Below, in pieces: positions 1-10,475 of a DNA stretch of 64,000 nucleotides (within the stretch, counting starts at the first letter, position 1; each line of letters opens with the position of its first letter). The DNA comes from Piezodorus guildinii (taxonomy: Eukaryota; Arthropoda; Insecta; Hemiptera; Pentatomidae), in contig CM041298.1 of NCBI GenBank assembly GCA_023052935.1, forward strand, positions 51,969,313 to 52,033,312, in the 5' to 3' direction. A model generated the notes under the pieces. It ran no database searches and had not been told where the DNA came from. It saw only the letters and a program-made list of their open reading frames with translations. Both the position numbers and the translations under genes were made by a program.

Positions 1-2025
1 TATGGAAAATCCAGCTTCCGTAAGTTAGTCTCTTATTTATGATTTAAGCACTTATGTAAATTTGCAATGTTTACTTTTCGATAATTACATATATTATTCG
101 CCCATTATAGTACACTGGAGATGTTATTTAACTACGAAGGGCGTCCACTTAACCACTTTCATTGCCAAAAAAATATCACCTTGCCGAAGTTATACGGGAG
201 CAGTTAAACACACACCATTATCTTGAACTAGTCCATATTAAAGCCTGATCATAGTAATTATCAGTCCATTTAGCCTCCCAACAAAACAGGCAAATGGTTC
301 GGTTTTATTTCTTATATTCTTAATCGTTTTGGAAATGCGTGAACCCATTCCGTCTTTCACAGTGAAATAATATGATATATATTACTATTTTATTAGAAAA
401 CAACATCCGTAATCCTTGTGTCAAATGATCTGAAACATCTATTGAGATCTTTGCTATCATTATCGTTATACTAATTATTAACTATAATAATATGATTATA
501 GTAATTATATAGGATAGCCTGCTAGCCTTCCCATCTGTAATTTATATAATTAGTTTGATCAGGATGTGAAAGATTTTTTTCGAAAAAATGTTTATTCAAG
601 ATTGGTAAAAGTCGACGTCTGCCTTCTATAATGAACCGCTGATAAAAATCGTAGATTATAAAATTAAAAACCAGTCACCAGCTCAAGCGATTATTCGCCT
701 CTATTTGACGCGTGGATTCTACTTTCTCACTTCTTATGCATTTCAAATTAAAAAAAAATATAAGAACTAAAACGGAAATATGAAAATAACCATGATAAAA
801 TAAATAATAATAATAATTATATCATTGTTATACTTGACCTAGGTCCGGGTAGGTACTAATACCAGCGGAAGCTATAATAAAATAAATAAATAAATAATAA
901 TATATATATTATTTATTCGGTAATAAGTCCCTTCAGACTTATATAAATTTCAATAAATATGGGCTTAGAGTAAGAATAAGAAATACAGCTAAAATAATAA
1001 AAAGTAAAATAAATAATTCACCGATGTTTTGGCGAAAGGGTCTAAGAAATCATTTAAATATTATTTTGTTTAAATTTGTATTTTACTATGAAGAATAACC
1101 TCTATAAATAAATAAATACTTAGCCAGGATTTAAAATAATATTTTAAAACTTTAGAAAATCTTGTAAAATTTATATTCCAAGTCTCAAGTCCTTTTGCCG
1201 GACATCAGGTAAATATGATTAAAAAAAAACAATTATGAATATAAAAAAAATAATTTAGTTCGTGTACAAAACTGTAACTAAGAAAAGAGATTGTTATGCT
1301 TATCTAATTTAAAAAAAATAATAATAAATAACTTAAAACTTAAATTAATCAACCACTTTTAATCATTATATTATTGATTTACAAAACTAGGAGTATTTAA
1401 ACTTGTATTACTGATTGTTCATATCTATATGTATATATAATTTTCAAAGGATATACCTAATTTTGGTACTAATAAATGTTTAAACATTATACGCAGTACT
1501 TTAAAAAACCTTCATCAATTTTATGATCCCATACTTAAAACCATTTACATATTAATTTAATTATTATTTAAGCCGTTTATTATAAGCTTGAGTATTTAGG
1601 GTTTATCATAATTTAAATAAATGTATATTTTTTATCTACTAACAATTTATATTTTATATTACTTTTATATGAAATAAAATAAAACAATTAATGTTTGGTT
1701 CATTAAAAAATGTCCAACACTAAATTTAGTTTATCAAACTAATTACTTCATTAAAAAAAAAAAAAAAATCTTTGTAGCTTAAAGATATTAGAAAGGTTTC
1801 CAATATTTCATATAATAATATAATTAACTAATTTATAACAATTTTGCTTTTCCCCGAAAAATACTCTAATATAGAACTTTTAAAGGTCATTCTAAAACAC
1901 GTAGAAAAATTTAAAATGCCTTAATTTTAAATAAGAAATATTCGACGGGTCGGATTCCTTTTTAGTAAAGAAATGTATTTTCATCATATTTGACCTAATT
2001 CTCATGACTTTTAAAACATTTTTTT
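1..2025. other. AT-rich spacer, no gene seen
   Basis: Strongly AT-rich sequence with many A and T runs. No open frame of note, no tRNA-like boxes and no clear match to the repeat families found elsewhere in the window. I see nothing functional up to the target-site duplication at 2026. Confidence 0.6.
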
Positions 2026-2037
2026 AATACGACGAAT
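2026..2037. repeat. Left target-site duplication of the jockey-type element
   Basis: The 12 bases AATACGACGAAT occur here and again, unchanged, at 6863-6874 just after the A-rich tail of the element. Such a duplication is the footprint of target-primed reverse transcription, and a perfect match implies a fairly recent insertion. Confidence 0.92.
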
Positions 2038-2346
2038 GGGAGTTCTGCGCATGCGCATGTGTATAGCGGTCATCTTTCAAGTCGGCTCTTGGATTTCTTG
2101 CTTTTTCAGTTGGATATCACTTCAAAACAGTCTTGAAAACATCACCAGGCTTCAGGATAACAACAACAGTAAATATTGGAGCAAACAACGGTAAGTTGGG
2201 TTACAATTTACACTGTAAAGTGAATGCTGAGTCACCTCTTCATATCAGCTGATTGCCAATAGCCAAGGCTGGTCTTGCTTAAGTTTTCTTAAGTTATTTT
2301 TTTCCCCCCACATCTGGTTATTATTTAATTATTTTCCTTACATGAA
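2038..2346 (+). promoter_or_regulatory. 5'UTR / internal promoter region of the jockey-type element
   Basis: Non-LTR elements of this type carry an internal, usually TATA-less promoter. This leader begins with GC-rich sequence holding an NRF-1-like palindrome (2046-2057). A GGTCA at 2068-2072 (+31 from the element start) resembles a downstream promoter element but lies about three bases off the classic +28. Upstream reading frames start at 2051 (47 codons) and 2224 (12 codons), and a short one at 2342. A GTAAGT at 2191 matches a splice donor. The promoter role is inferred from position and motifs. Confidence 0.6.
2046..2057. promoter_or_regulatory. NRF-1 / Erect-wing type palindrome
   Basis: TGCGCATGCGCA is a perfect match to the palindromic NRF-1 consensus YGCGCAYGCGCR (the insect orthologue is Erect wing). 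It lies 9-20 bases inside the element, where an internal promoter should be. Binding is inferred, not shown. Confidence 0.6.
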
Positions 2347-3657
2347 ATGCGATATTATCATCAAGTAATGTCCTCCAAAGCTTCAACTAAAAGATCTAGA
2401 TCTAGTGGTTCAATCACGTCTCCTACAAAACAAAGACCTCGCCGTGATACTAATAAAAGATTAAATCTACAAGCAACCCCTTCGGGTACTAATTCAGAAT
2501 CTGAACCACAACCTGGCACATCGTCACAAGGGATGACTGACGAATCGCCGTTTTTCACCCCGAATCCTTTTCAGATTTTGCATAATGAAAAAGAAAGCAT
2601 GGAATCTACTCCTATACCCAGTGAACCACGGCCTCCTCCCATATTTGTCAAAAATATTAGAAATTTCCAGTTGTTGTGTGCGCAATTGAACAAAATTACC
2701 GAATCTACCAGCTACTACTGTATGAGTAGAATCAATGATACCAAAATATCTCCTACTACTGCCGAGACATATAGAAAAATAGTGAAATATTTAACTGAAA
2801 CCAAAGCAGATTTCCATACCTATCAGCTACGCCAAGAGAGAGCTTTAAGGGTTGTAATCAGAAACTTACACCCCTCGACACCAGTTGAAGCAATTAAAGA
2901 AGAACTAACGGAGATGGGCTATAAAGTGCGGCAAGTCACTAATGTCCTAAAGGATAAAATTCCTCTACCTCTCTTTTTTGTGGATTTGGAACCAGCAGAA
3001 GGAGTTGAAAAAATCTATGACCTCAATAGATTATACTATACCAGCGTAAGAGTTGAAAAACCTTACATAAAGAAGGAGATAGTTCAGTGCCATAACTGTC
3101 AAGCATATGGTCATACTAAAAGTTATTGTCATCACATACCTCGATGCGTGAAATGCGGTGAACAGCACAAGTCTGTGGAGTGTACAAAACCAAAATCAAC
3201 ACCAGCTGTATGTGCTCATTGCCTCAAGGACCACCCAGCCAACAATAAAGGATGCCAAATCTATAAGGAACTGAGGACCAGGTTTCAAAAACCTCAAGTA
3301 CTGGATGAAACAGCAAGACAAGTAAGAAACAGAAGAGAACCCTCAAAACTTATTGATGCCAATGTATCATTTGCCCACCTACTTGGAGGTGGAAATCAAA
3401 GTACTGAAGCCGTGGCCCTGCCGGAACTACAGAATGTACCTCAATCCATTCCACATATACCTCTTCCACAAAATGTAACCAATCCTAAACATCCTAATCA
3501 ACCACAAATCTCTCATATCCCTCCTCCTTCAAATGCCACAGACCTTACCAGTTTGATGACATCCTTTATCTCCGAAATTAAATCCCTTGTTATGCCCCTA
3601 ATATCACTCCTTACGAATCTCGTATCAAATCTCATTCCTGCCTTAAAAAAACCATAA
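2347..3657 (+). CDS. Jockey-type ORF1: Gag-like nucleic-acid-binding protein
   Basis: A 436-residue Gag-like protein expected to bind the element's RNA and form the RNP used in retrotransposition. The first ~90 residues are rich in Ser, Thr, Pro, Lys and Arg and look disordered. The middle (about 165-245) looks like the RRM-like/PRE_C2HC region seen before zinc knuckles in jockey Gags. Three knuckles follow at about 249-307: CHNCQAYGHTKSYC (CX2CX4HX4C), CVKCGEQHKSVEC (CX2CX3HX4C) and CAHC...H...C (CX2CX3HX6C). The C-terminus is Pro-rich, then hydrophobic (last ~40 residues). The ATG at 2347 opens the frame, but the ATG at 2368 (MSSKAST...) gives a more usual Gag start and may be the real one. 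The stop TAA is followed directly by the ORF2 ATG. Confidence 0.92.
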   Translation: MRYYHQVMSSKASTKRSRSSGSITSPTKQRPRRDTNKRLNLQATPSGTNSESEPQPGTSSQGMTDESPFFTPNPFQILHNEKESMESTPIPSEPRPPPIFVKNIRNFQLLCAQLNKITESTSYYCMSRINDTKISPTTAETYRKIVKYLTETKADFHTYQLRQERALRVVIRNLHPSTPVEAIKEELTEMGYKVRQVTNVLKDKIPLPLFFVDLEPAEGVEKIYDLNRLYYTSVRVEKPYIKKEIVQCHNCQAYGHTKSYCHHIPRCVKCGEQHKSVECTKPKSTPAVCAHCLKDHPANNKGCQIYKELRTRFQKPQVLDETARQVRNRREPSKLIDANVSFAHLLGGGNQSTEAVALPELQNVPQSIPHIPLPQNVTNPKHPNQPQISHIPPPSNATDLTSLMTSFISEIKSLVMPLISLLTNLVSNLIPALKKP

Positions 3658-6336
3658 ATGACTACACCTAATTCCTTATCCATTCTCCTTTGGAATGCGA
3701 ATGGTGTTAGAACTCACACTGACGAACTTACAGCCGTACTGCAAGACAAAAACATTGATGTTGCACTCATTACTGAAACTAGACTAACCACTAAACAGTA
3801 CTTTAAAATACCAGGATACACGACATACCGGACAGACCATCCAGACGGCAAAGCCCATGCCGGTACTGCTGTCATAGTCCGCCGATCCCTCTCCCATCAC
3901 TTACACCCACTTCCCGCCCACGATTACCTACAAGCAACTTCCATTGTTATCAAAACATTTTCCTTTCCGCTTATCATCGCATCAGCATACTGCCCTCCTA
4001 AACATCCCATTTCCTCTGCCCAATTTGAATCCTTTCTCAACTACTTGGGTAATCACTTCATTTTGGGTGCAGACTTAAATGCCAAGAATCAACAGTGGGG
4101 TTCTAGAACCACCAATTCTCGTGGACGGACATTGCAGTCTGCACTCAACTCCCGACGCTTTCATCTCCTACCTCCCGATTCTCCTACCTACTGGCCAACA
4201 GATCCTAACCGTAATCCTGACATCCTCGACTTCTTCATCCACAGCGGATTAGGCTCTCTTAATTTTTCCATAGCTCGCCTTGATGAACTATCCTCTGATC
4301 ATAGTCCATTGATTCTAAATGTATCCATAACACCTATTCCTAAACCTATCCCACCGTCATTCATTAGAGGCCCTGTCAACTGGAATCTCTTCCGCGAAAT
4401 CCTCACTAATGATATTGACCTCAGAGAGATTCTTAAAACCCCAAATGACCTTGACGACGCCGTATATTCCTTTACAACCGCTATTCAACAAGCTGCCTGG
4501 ACTGCCTCCTCTCCCAAGTACTCCCAAATAATTCCTTATAAAAGCCATTTACCACAACACCTGACAGACCTCATCAACAGCAAACGCCGAGCCAGAACAT
4601 TATGGCAACGCACCCGCCACCCAGAGGATCGCCGCTCCTATAACTTTTTTTGTAGAAAATTAAAGCGGGAGTTGGCGATCTTCCGTTCCCAATCCTACAA
4701 TACCTACCTCTCCTCTCTCTCGACTCGTGACAATTCCCTTTGGAATGTCACGAAGAGAATCCTAAAATCCCACACCATTTCCCATCCTCTCCGGCGCTGT
4801 GATAGTTCCTGGGCTGCTTCTGACAAGGATAAGGCCGAGGAATTCGCACAGCACCTTTCCAAAGTTTTTACTCCTCATCCAGAGCTTAATCCTACCCATA
4901 CGGCGGCAGTTGAAGAGTTCCTTATATCACCAATACCACTTTCCTTACCACCTAAAGCAGTTAATCCCTCTGAGGTCAGATATCTTCTTAAAAAGCTTCC
5001 TCTCCGTAAATCCCCTGGATACGATCTCCTTACTCCTCAAATCTTAAGACAACTTCCACCTAAAGCCATTACATTCCTTACATATCTCTATAACTGTATC
5101 CTACGCACTACCTATTTTCCTCTCTTATGGAAACATTCAACTATCATCCTTTTCCTAAAACCAGGCAAACCTTCTAACAACACGTCATCTTACAGACCTA
5201 TCAGCCTACTTCCGATCCTCTCAAAAATTTTCGAAAAGCTCCTACTAAAACGAATCCTAGCCAAATTTCAAAATTTTCCTTCACACCAGTTCGGATTTCG
5301 TCCTCAACATTCCACGGTTCAGCAAGGACTCCGAGTTGTGGACCACATTTCCTCTGCCCTTGAGTGCAAGGAGTATTGTTCGGGTGCCTTTCTGGACATA
5401 TCTCAAGCTTTCGACCGGGTGTGGCACCCGGGATTGCTCTTTAAGCTCAAAACCCATTTACCCCAATCCTTATACCTAGTCCTCCGATCCTATCTATCAA
5501 ACCGCTCCTTCCGAGTTCGCTGTGGCTCAGAATTTTCCAAACATTATATTGTTGAGGCTGGTGTTCCTCAAGGCAGCGTCTTGGGACCCGTCCTCTACAT
5601 CCTCTACACCGCCGATATCCCTACCGATCCCGATACCTTTCTGGCAACATTTGCTGATGATACCGCCATTTTGTCATCCAATTCCGATCCTGAAATAGCA
5701 TCGCTCAATTTACAAAATCACCTTTCCCTTGTCGAAGACTGGTGTAACGCTTGGCGTATTAAGGTGAACGAAAACAAGTGCTCACACGTCACATTCACTC
5801 TTCGACGCAAATCCTGTCCAACGGTTTATTTCAATTCCCTACCGCTTCCTTCCTCTGACACAGTCCGGTATCTTGGCTTTTTACTAGACAAAAGACTGAC
5901 GTGGAACCCACACACAAGACTTAAAAGAAAAGAACTTAACCGCAGATTCGGCCAGTTATACAGACTACTAAACAGAAAATCTCATCTTACAGTTGACAAC
6001 AAATTACTAATATACAAGACAGTACTGAAACCAATATGGACCTACGGACTTGAACTGTGGGGAGCAGCTAAACATTCTAACATCAAACGCATCCAATCCT
6101 TCCAATCCAAAGTTCTCCGAACAATAGTTAATGCTCCTTATTACGTTACCAACTCTACCCTACACCACGACCTTAAAATTCCGTTTATTTTAGACCTGGT
6201 ACCATCCAAATTTTCCAAATTTCATCAGAACCTTAGTCATCATCCTAACCCTCTAGCACAATCCCTATCCAGCACCACCCATCCCTACAATCCTCCTCGA
6301 AGATTGAAACGGCAGTGGCCGCGAGACGTATTGTAA
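3658..6336 (+). CDS. Jockey-type ORF2: APE-like endonuclease + reverse transcriptase
   Basis: An 892-residue enzyme that nicks target DNA and copies the element RNA at the nick. Residues ~1-225 form an APE/EEP-type endonuclease: WNANG at 12-16 (N13), ITET with Glu40, the ADLNAKN block with D139 and N141, and SSDH with D214/H215. The reverse transcriptase spans roughly 440-720: KSPGYD and the PGKP/YRPISLLP block, FLDISQAFDRVWH with catalytic D580, AGVPQGSVLGP, and FADD at 665-668 with the two catalytic aspartates. A conserved thumb and C-terminal region follows, ending PPRRLKRQWPRDVL. No RNase H domain is seen, as is usual for jockey. The frame is intact over its whole length. It starts immediately after the ORF1 stop (TAAATG), which suggests termination-reinitiation. 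Confidence 0.95.
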   Translation: MTTPNSLSILLWNANGVRTHTDELTAVLQDKNIDVALITETRLTTKQYFKIPGYTTYRTDHPDGKAHAGTAVIVRRSLSHHLHPLPAHDYLQATSIVIKTFSFPLIIASAYCPPKHPISSAQFESFLNYLGNHFILGADLNAKNQQWGSRTTNSRGRTLQSALNSRRFHLLPPDSPTYWPTDPNRNPDILDFFIHSGLGSLNFSIARLDELSSDHSPLILNVSITPIPKPIPPSFIRGPVNWNLFREILTNDIDLREILKTPNDLDDAVYSFTTAIQQAAWTASSPKYSQIIPYKSHLPQHLTDLINSKRRARTLWQRTRHPEDRRSYNFFCRKLKRELAIFRSQSYNTYLSSLSTRDNSLWNVTKRILKSHTISHPLRRCDSSWAASDKDKAEEFAQHLSKVFTPHPELNPTHTAAVEEFLISPIPLSLPPKAVNPSEVRYLLKKLPLRKSPGYDLLTPQILRQLPPKAITFLTYLYNCILRTTYFPLLWKHSTIILFLKPGKPSNNTSSYRPISLLPILSKIFEKLLLKRILAKFQNFPSHQFGFRPQHSTVQQGLRVVDHISSALECKEYCSGAFLDISQAFDRVWHPGLLFKLKTHLPQSLYLVLRSYLSNRSFRVRCGSEFSKHYIVEAGVPQGSVLGPVLYILYTADIPTDPDTFLATFADDTAILSSNSDPEIASLNLQNHLSLVEDWCNAWRIKVNENKCSHVTFTLRRKSCPTVYFNSLPLPSSDTVRYLGFLLDKRLTWNPHTRLKRKELNRRFGQLYRLLNRKSHLTVDNKLLIYKTVLKPIWTYGLELWGAAKHSNIKRIQSFQSKVLRTIVNAPYYVTNSTLHHDLKIPFILDLVPSKFSKFHQNLSHHPNPLAQSLSSTTHPYNPPRRLKRQWPRDVL

Positions 6337-6862
6337 ACGTTTAAATTGGAGTTCTGACACTGGTCAGATCCTCCACTCATGTAATGTATGTTTGTGGCTA
6401 TTGCGACCTAGTTCGGCCTCCACTGATTCACACCAGTGACGCGGCTGAGAGCGAGGGTCTAGGATCTTTTGGATTCCGCTTTTTCCTCCACAAGTGGGGG
6501 GAAAAGCCCAGTCTGGGGTCCCTCTTATAGCACTTGTATATTTTGTATATAGTTATGTTTGTTTGAATGATGTTTGTTTATTTGCAAACTTTTATTTATC
6601 TCAATTATAGGTTAATGTTTTGTTTTGTTTTGTTTTTATATTTATTATTATTTAATTCTATATATATCATTTATTTGTATTTATCTCAGTTATAGGTTGT
6701 TGTTTGTTTTCTTATTTTGTATATATATTATATTTTATTTACTTGACTTTATCATTGTATATATTGTGTGAATGGGTTCATATATCACTATTACTAATGT
6801 TCATATAGAAACAAATTGTAATATATCTCAATAAAATAAAAAAATAAAAAAAAAAAATAAAA
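6337..6862 (+). other. 3'UTR and A-rich tail of the jockey-type element
   Basis: The first ~200 bases are GC-richer and include a strong potential hairpin (6478-6507). The rest is T- and TATA-rich. AATAAA at 6830-6835 is a likely polyadenylation signal, and the element ends in a run of A with a few T up to 6862. This region is where the RT would normally recognise its template. Confidence 0.8.
6478..6507 (+). other. Stem-loop in the LINE 3'UTR
   Basis: GCTTTTTCCTCCAC (6478-6491) and GTGGGGGGAAAAGC (6494-6507) can pair along almost their whole length, with two G-U pairs and a four-base CAAG loop. It is candidate RNA structure for RT recognition or mRNA stability, by analogy with the 3' hairpins of other LINEs. 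Confidence 0.6.
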
Positions 6863-6874
6863 AATACGACGAAT
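6863..6874. repeat. Right target-site duplication of the jockey-type element
   Basis: AATACGACGAAT, identical to 2026-2037, directly follows the A-rich tail. Confidence 0.92.
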
Positions 6875-7470
6875 ATAATTATTAACTTTTATGATGTACA
6901 TGTTTCTTCTATTTCTCTCACCCTATAATATTTCGCAAGGGAAGTTTGAAGAGCTTAGATTTTCTATTCTTAAATCATTTTTAGTTTGTTTATATTATGA
7001 TGTACCTATTTTATATGATAAAATTTTGTAAATAAAATAACAAATAAAATTAAGAAAATAAAAAGAGTTTTCCAATATTTTTCCTGAACCAAAGAGGAAC
7101 TTTTACTATAAAATAAAATATTTAGTAAAATTTATATGGTGTGGTTCGAATATATTTTAACTAATTGAGGAATATATAAAATAGTGGAACAAAACAGTAA
7201 AAGAAAAAAAAAACTGAGCTATAAACAATCATAAAATAAAGAATTTTAATGATTATATACTACGTCATTCATCTTTGGATTTACATAGCTATTTCCGTAT
7301 CTAAAAATCTACATTGTTTGCAATCGTATAATTATTAATAATCATGCTTCAGAAGAGAATTGCAGCGTTGCTTATTTTGAAATAAACCAAAATATAATTA
7401 ATTAAATAATCTATTTATATTTTTGAGAAAATTACAAAATATTATTTCATATAAATAAAACATACCTTAT

Positions 7471-7530
7471 GGGGTCGCTTATGGTGTAATGGCTATAACA
7501 GACTTCTATGGTTAAGGTCGCAGGTTCGTT
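7471..7530 (+). repeat. tRNA-like head fragment, probably SINE S1
   Basis: TATGGTGTAATGGC followed by AAGGTCGCAGGTTCG resembles the A and B boxes of the S1 SINE heads at 43691 and 52441. The SINE body is missing, so this is a truncated copy at best. Confidence 0.4.
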
Positions 7531-8852
7531 AAATAAATAATCTAGCTAAAAAAAGTATTTTAATGCTTGATATAAATAAAATATTAAGATTATTATTTTG
7601 TTTATATCAAACCTTCCTGTTAGCTTTTTACTACTATTTAAGTTCAATAAAATAAGATAAATACATAAATAAGGCTCACCAGTTTCAGACAATAATAATT
7701 TAATTATTAATTGTCATTATATAAATTTCTTACGCCAATAATTTTATTTAAATAAAAAAATATATTTAATTATGTAAATAAATTTCATTGCTTAAAATAA
7801 AACTATGACAAGCATATATTAACAGACACGTTGGATTAAAGACGATACCTGCGAATGGTTCAATATGTTAATATGTGATAGGACCCCACAATATTTGCAG
7901 AAGGGGAGGACCGATTTGAAAGTAAGATTGTCCGCAATATTTGTACTAGAGGCCCTTATTAAATACCTTAACTGTATAGGGTCTTTATGTTTTATTATAT
8001 TATCCCCTACCTGATTTATTTATTTATTTTCACAAGGAAACCTTATTCGACAGTTTAATGTCCGCATTTAAATGACATGTCAGCTATGGGTATGTTTGTG
8101 TTGGTAGAACACGGCGTAATGTGCCATGTTAAATGATCTGTAGAGATAAACAGAATTTCTTACTTTATGACTGGATTCTTCGAACGGAGAAGCCGTTATA
8201 AAAATAAGTAATATAAATTATCGATTATGGTTCGAGTCCAGGTATGAAAAAAAAAATTGTTTGCAATATAAGTTTTATATCTATTTTGAGGTCAAAAGAC
8301 ATTAAATATTAATCATCATCTATTTAAATATAATTAACGTATTAAAGTGCTATCATTACCTGGAGTGAGCATGAAAAATATTCGTACAACAACCAAATGA
8401 TCAAAAATTAAAGATAATGCTACAAAAATAAATGGTTTTGTTTCAATAATTTTCTACTTAACGTCCCAATTGTTACCAAATGTTTCTATAGGATAAATAA
8501 ATAGACTATTCGAATTCCGATCCAATTCGCAGTTATAGGAATTCCTAAGATTCCTGAAATCTTGATAACCTGTCGAAAGTATTCGCAATAAATAAAATAA
8601 ACCGGCTAAAAGGGAGAAAATATCTCAACGAAACAGTTTCAAACGGCCCTTAATTCGGTAATAACATAAAGAAAAAATAAATTCATAAAACTAAAAAGGT
8701 GAAAAAAAACCTTCTATCAAATTTTATTTCTCTTTTTATTATATCTTAAAAACGGAATTGAAATTTATTGGAAAAGTGCTGCCTATAAAAGGGTTATAAA
8801 TCCTGTGATAAATTGAGAACTGGATGGATTCAACAGCAATCTACTCCTTTTT

Positions 8853-8856
<4 letters not shown>

Positions 8857-8922
<66 letters not shown>

Positions 8923-8972
8923 GGGTGTGTGTGTGTGTGTGTGTGTGTGTGTCTGTGTCTGTGTTTGTGTGT
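8857..8972. repeat. Compound microsatellite (TA)n-(GT)n
   Basis: About 60 bp of alternating TA run directly into about 45 bp of GT with a few interruptions. Confidence 0.95.
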
Positions 8973-9689
8973 AAACCGCAGGTGAAGATCTAAAAGGTTT
9001 CGAGTTAAAAATTTTGTAACAATTTTAACAAAAACGAAGTAAAGGTTTGTAGTTTGTATTATATACTGATATAATATATCATTATATTATAACATTAAAA
9101 GATTTTAAGCTGTAATAATACCCTGTTTTAATCTTTAGTATTTTTATAAATATGAACCGACAACATTTTATACTTTTACAATAGAAATATGCTCAGAAAC
9201 AATTTACACTCTATACTCAATCTTTTGTTACACATTTTGATTAGAGGCAACTAATGGGACGAGGCTAAAATTAATTAATTAATCTATGTATAACCAGAAA
9301 AAACAAATTATTAATTATTTTTGTGTGTATTTTCTTATAAAATTTAAATAAAACTCATTATATAAACAAATTGTAGCCTTCAAGATTTCATAAGTATTAT
9401 TAGTTTTACTATTTGCATAAATGCATTGGCGTCATTCGGTACCGAATTAATTATATATTTTAATGATATACTTTTCAATTATTACATATTATCATATAAA
9501 GTTAATCCGGTAATTAAATTTATTCTTAACACACAAGAAACGACTAGCCGTTTTCTATTACTTGAAATGAAATATAATTTTTATTCTGGGACTTTTCGTT
9601 CTTTAAGAATAATATACAGTGAACATAGGAAGTCTAATTTGTCTGGCTTCAACTGTCCACATATTATCACACATGTGCGGAAGATTGAT

Positions 9690-10215
9690 TTTTAAAGAGG
9701 TGGATAAATAAATGGTGTTTGAAAGTGGTTAGGAATGACACTTTACGAAGGGAAATAGGTTAAGAATTCCAAGCATTGTAGCACGGACTTATCAAAGGAG
9801 GCAGTTCTATGAGAGGGTAGGTATAGATCGGTAGGTTGGGATCTTGTATTTAGGGTGTGCACGGATAGCGCGGAGTAAGGAAGTCAAAGATATAGGGAGG
9901 TCTGGCTCTTAAAGACTGAAATATGAAGATGCCAAGTAGGTATTATTAGTATTCGGATAGAGCCACCTTTGAACAGAATACCACGAAGAGACGTGTGACT
10001 ATCTGGAGAGGCCTTACATAAATCTTATTGATTAATCTGTTTAGCCTCATCTCGTTTCCTTGATGAGTCCCCCATATACTAAGCATCCAAAATCAAAGCG
10101 GAGAAGTACAGGAGAAGACACCAATAGTCTCGGAAACGTAGGAGCTGTTCGAGGATAGAGATGGATTTTTCGATAATTTGGGGAATATGGTTACTCCACG
10201 TAAAGTTTTTATCAA
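9690..10215 (-). pseudogene. Decayed LINE ORF2 C-terminus (minus strand)
   Basis: Read on the minus strand with frame changes, it gives a SQPTDLYLPSHRTASFDKS-like stretch and, nearer the lower coordinates, a P-SLRK-SF-FKHHLF-like stretch. The same blocks occur in the same order in the LINE end at 62690-63075 (SQPTNLYFPSHRKSSFKKS, then WNSIPISIRKASF and FKNKLFHHLL). These are typical of the region after the RT domain in CR1/L2/jockey-group LINEs. Several stops and frameshifts make it a dead fragment. The 5' limit is uncertain. It lies back to back with the plus-strand relic at 10250. Confidence 0.6.
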
Positions 10216-10249
10216 AAATAACTGCTAAAACTTATCAGGCAGGTCTAAC

Positions 10250-10475
10250 GGGCTCATCTATGAGTCCATCATAAGACATTGGGGCTGAACTAAAACATCG
10301 AATTCTTCCCTAATCCTTACAATCCATTCGTAAAATCCTCAATGTTACTTACTTTACTCACGAATAAGCCCATTCATAACGACCTTAATGTTCCTATGTT
10401 ATATTGCTATTTGTCCCCAACTAGGTATCACTCCTTCCATAAAAAACTCCATTCCACTCTAACTCACTAGTCCTT
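10250..10475 (+). pseudogene. Jockey-like LINE 3' relic (subfamily J2)
   Basis: The frame around 10359-10460 reads LTNKPIHNDLNVP, then a stretch ending in FHKKLHS, matching NKHIHNDLNVP...FHDKLHS in the better copy at 13485-13935. It corresponds to the extreme C-terminus of ORF2 in the intact element at 3658. It is broken by stops and carries little 3'UTR. Confidence 0.65.

Larger units (their letters stand above)
2038..6862 (+). mobile_element. Full-length jockey-clade non-LTR retrotransposon (LINE)
   Basis: A 4,825-bp element bounded by perfect 12-bp duplications. In order it holds a 5'UTR of about 309 bp, ORF1 (Gag-like, three zinc knuckles), ORF2 (APE-type endonuclease plus reverse transcriptase), a 3'UTR of about 526 bp and an A-rich tail. 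The two-ORF layout, Gag with three CCHC-like knuckles and an ORF2 ending shortly after the RT thumb and C-terminal region without an RNase H domain fit the jockey clade. Both frames are uninterrupted and the catalytic motifs I can check are present, so this copy may be competent for movement. It is much less AT-rich than its surroundings. The precise family name needs a Repbase comparison. Confidence 0.93.
6875..9689. other. AT-rich spacer with small repeat debris
   Basis: No credible gene. It contains a possible SINE head (7471-7530), a GGTTCGAGTCC box-B-like string near 8229 followed by an A run, and a compound microsatellite (8857-8972). An 89-codon frame at 9426-9695 has no recognisable features and looks like chance. 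Confidence 0.55.

Noticed and set aside
4357..5047. Short frames on the minus strand (4357-4548) and in another plus frame (4799-5047)
   Set aside because: Shadows of ORF2 of the intact LINE.
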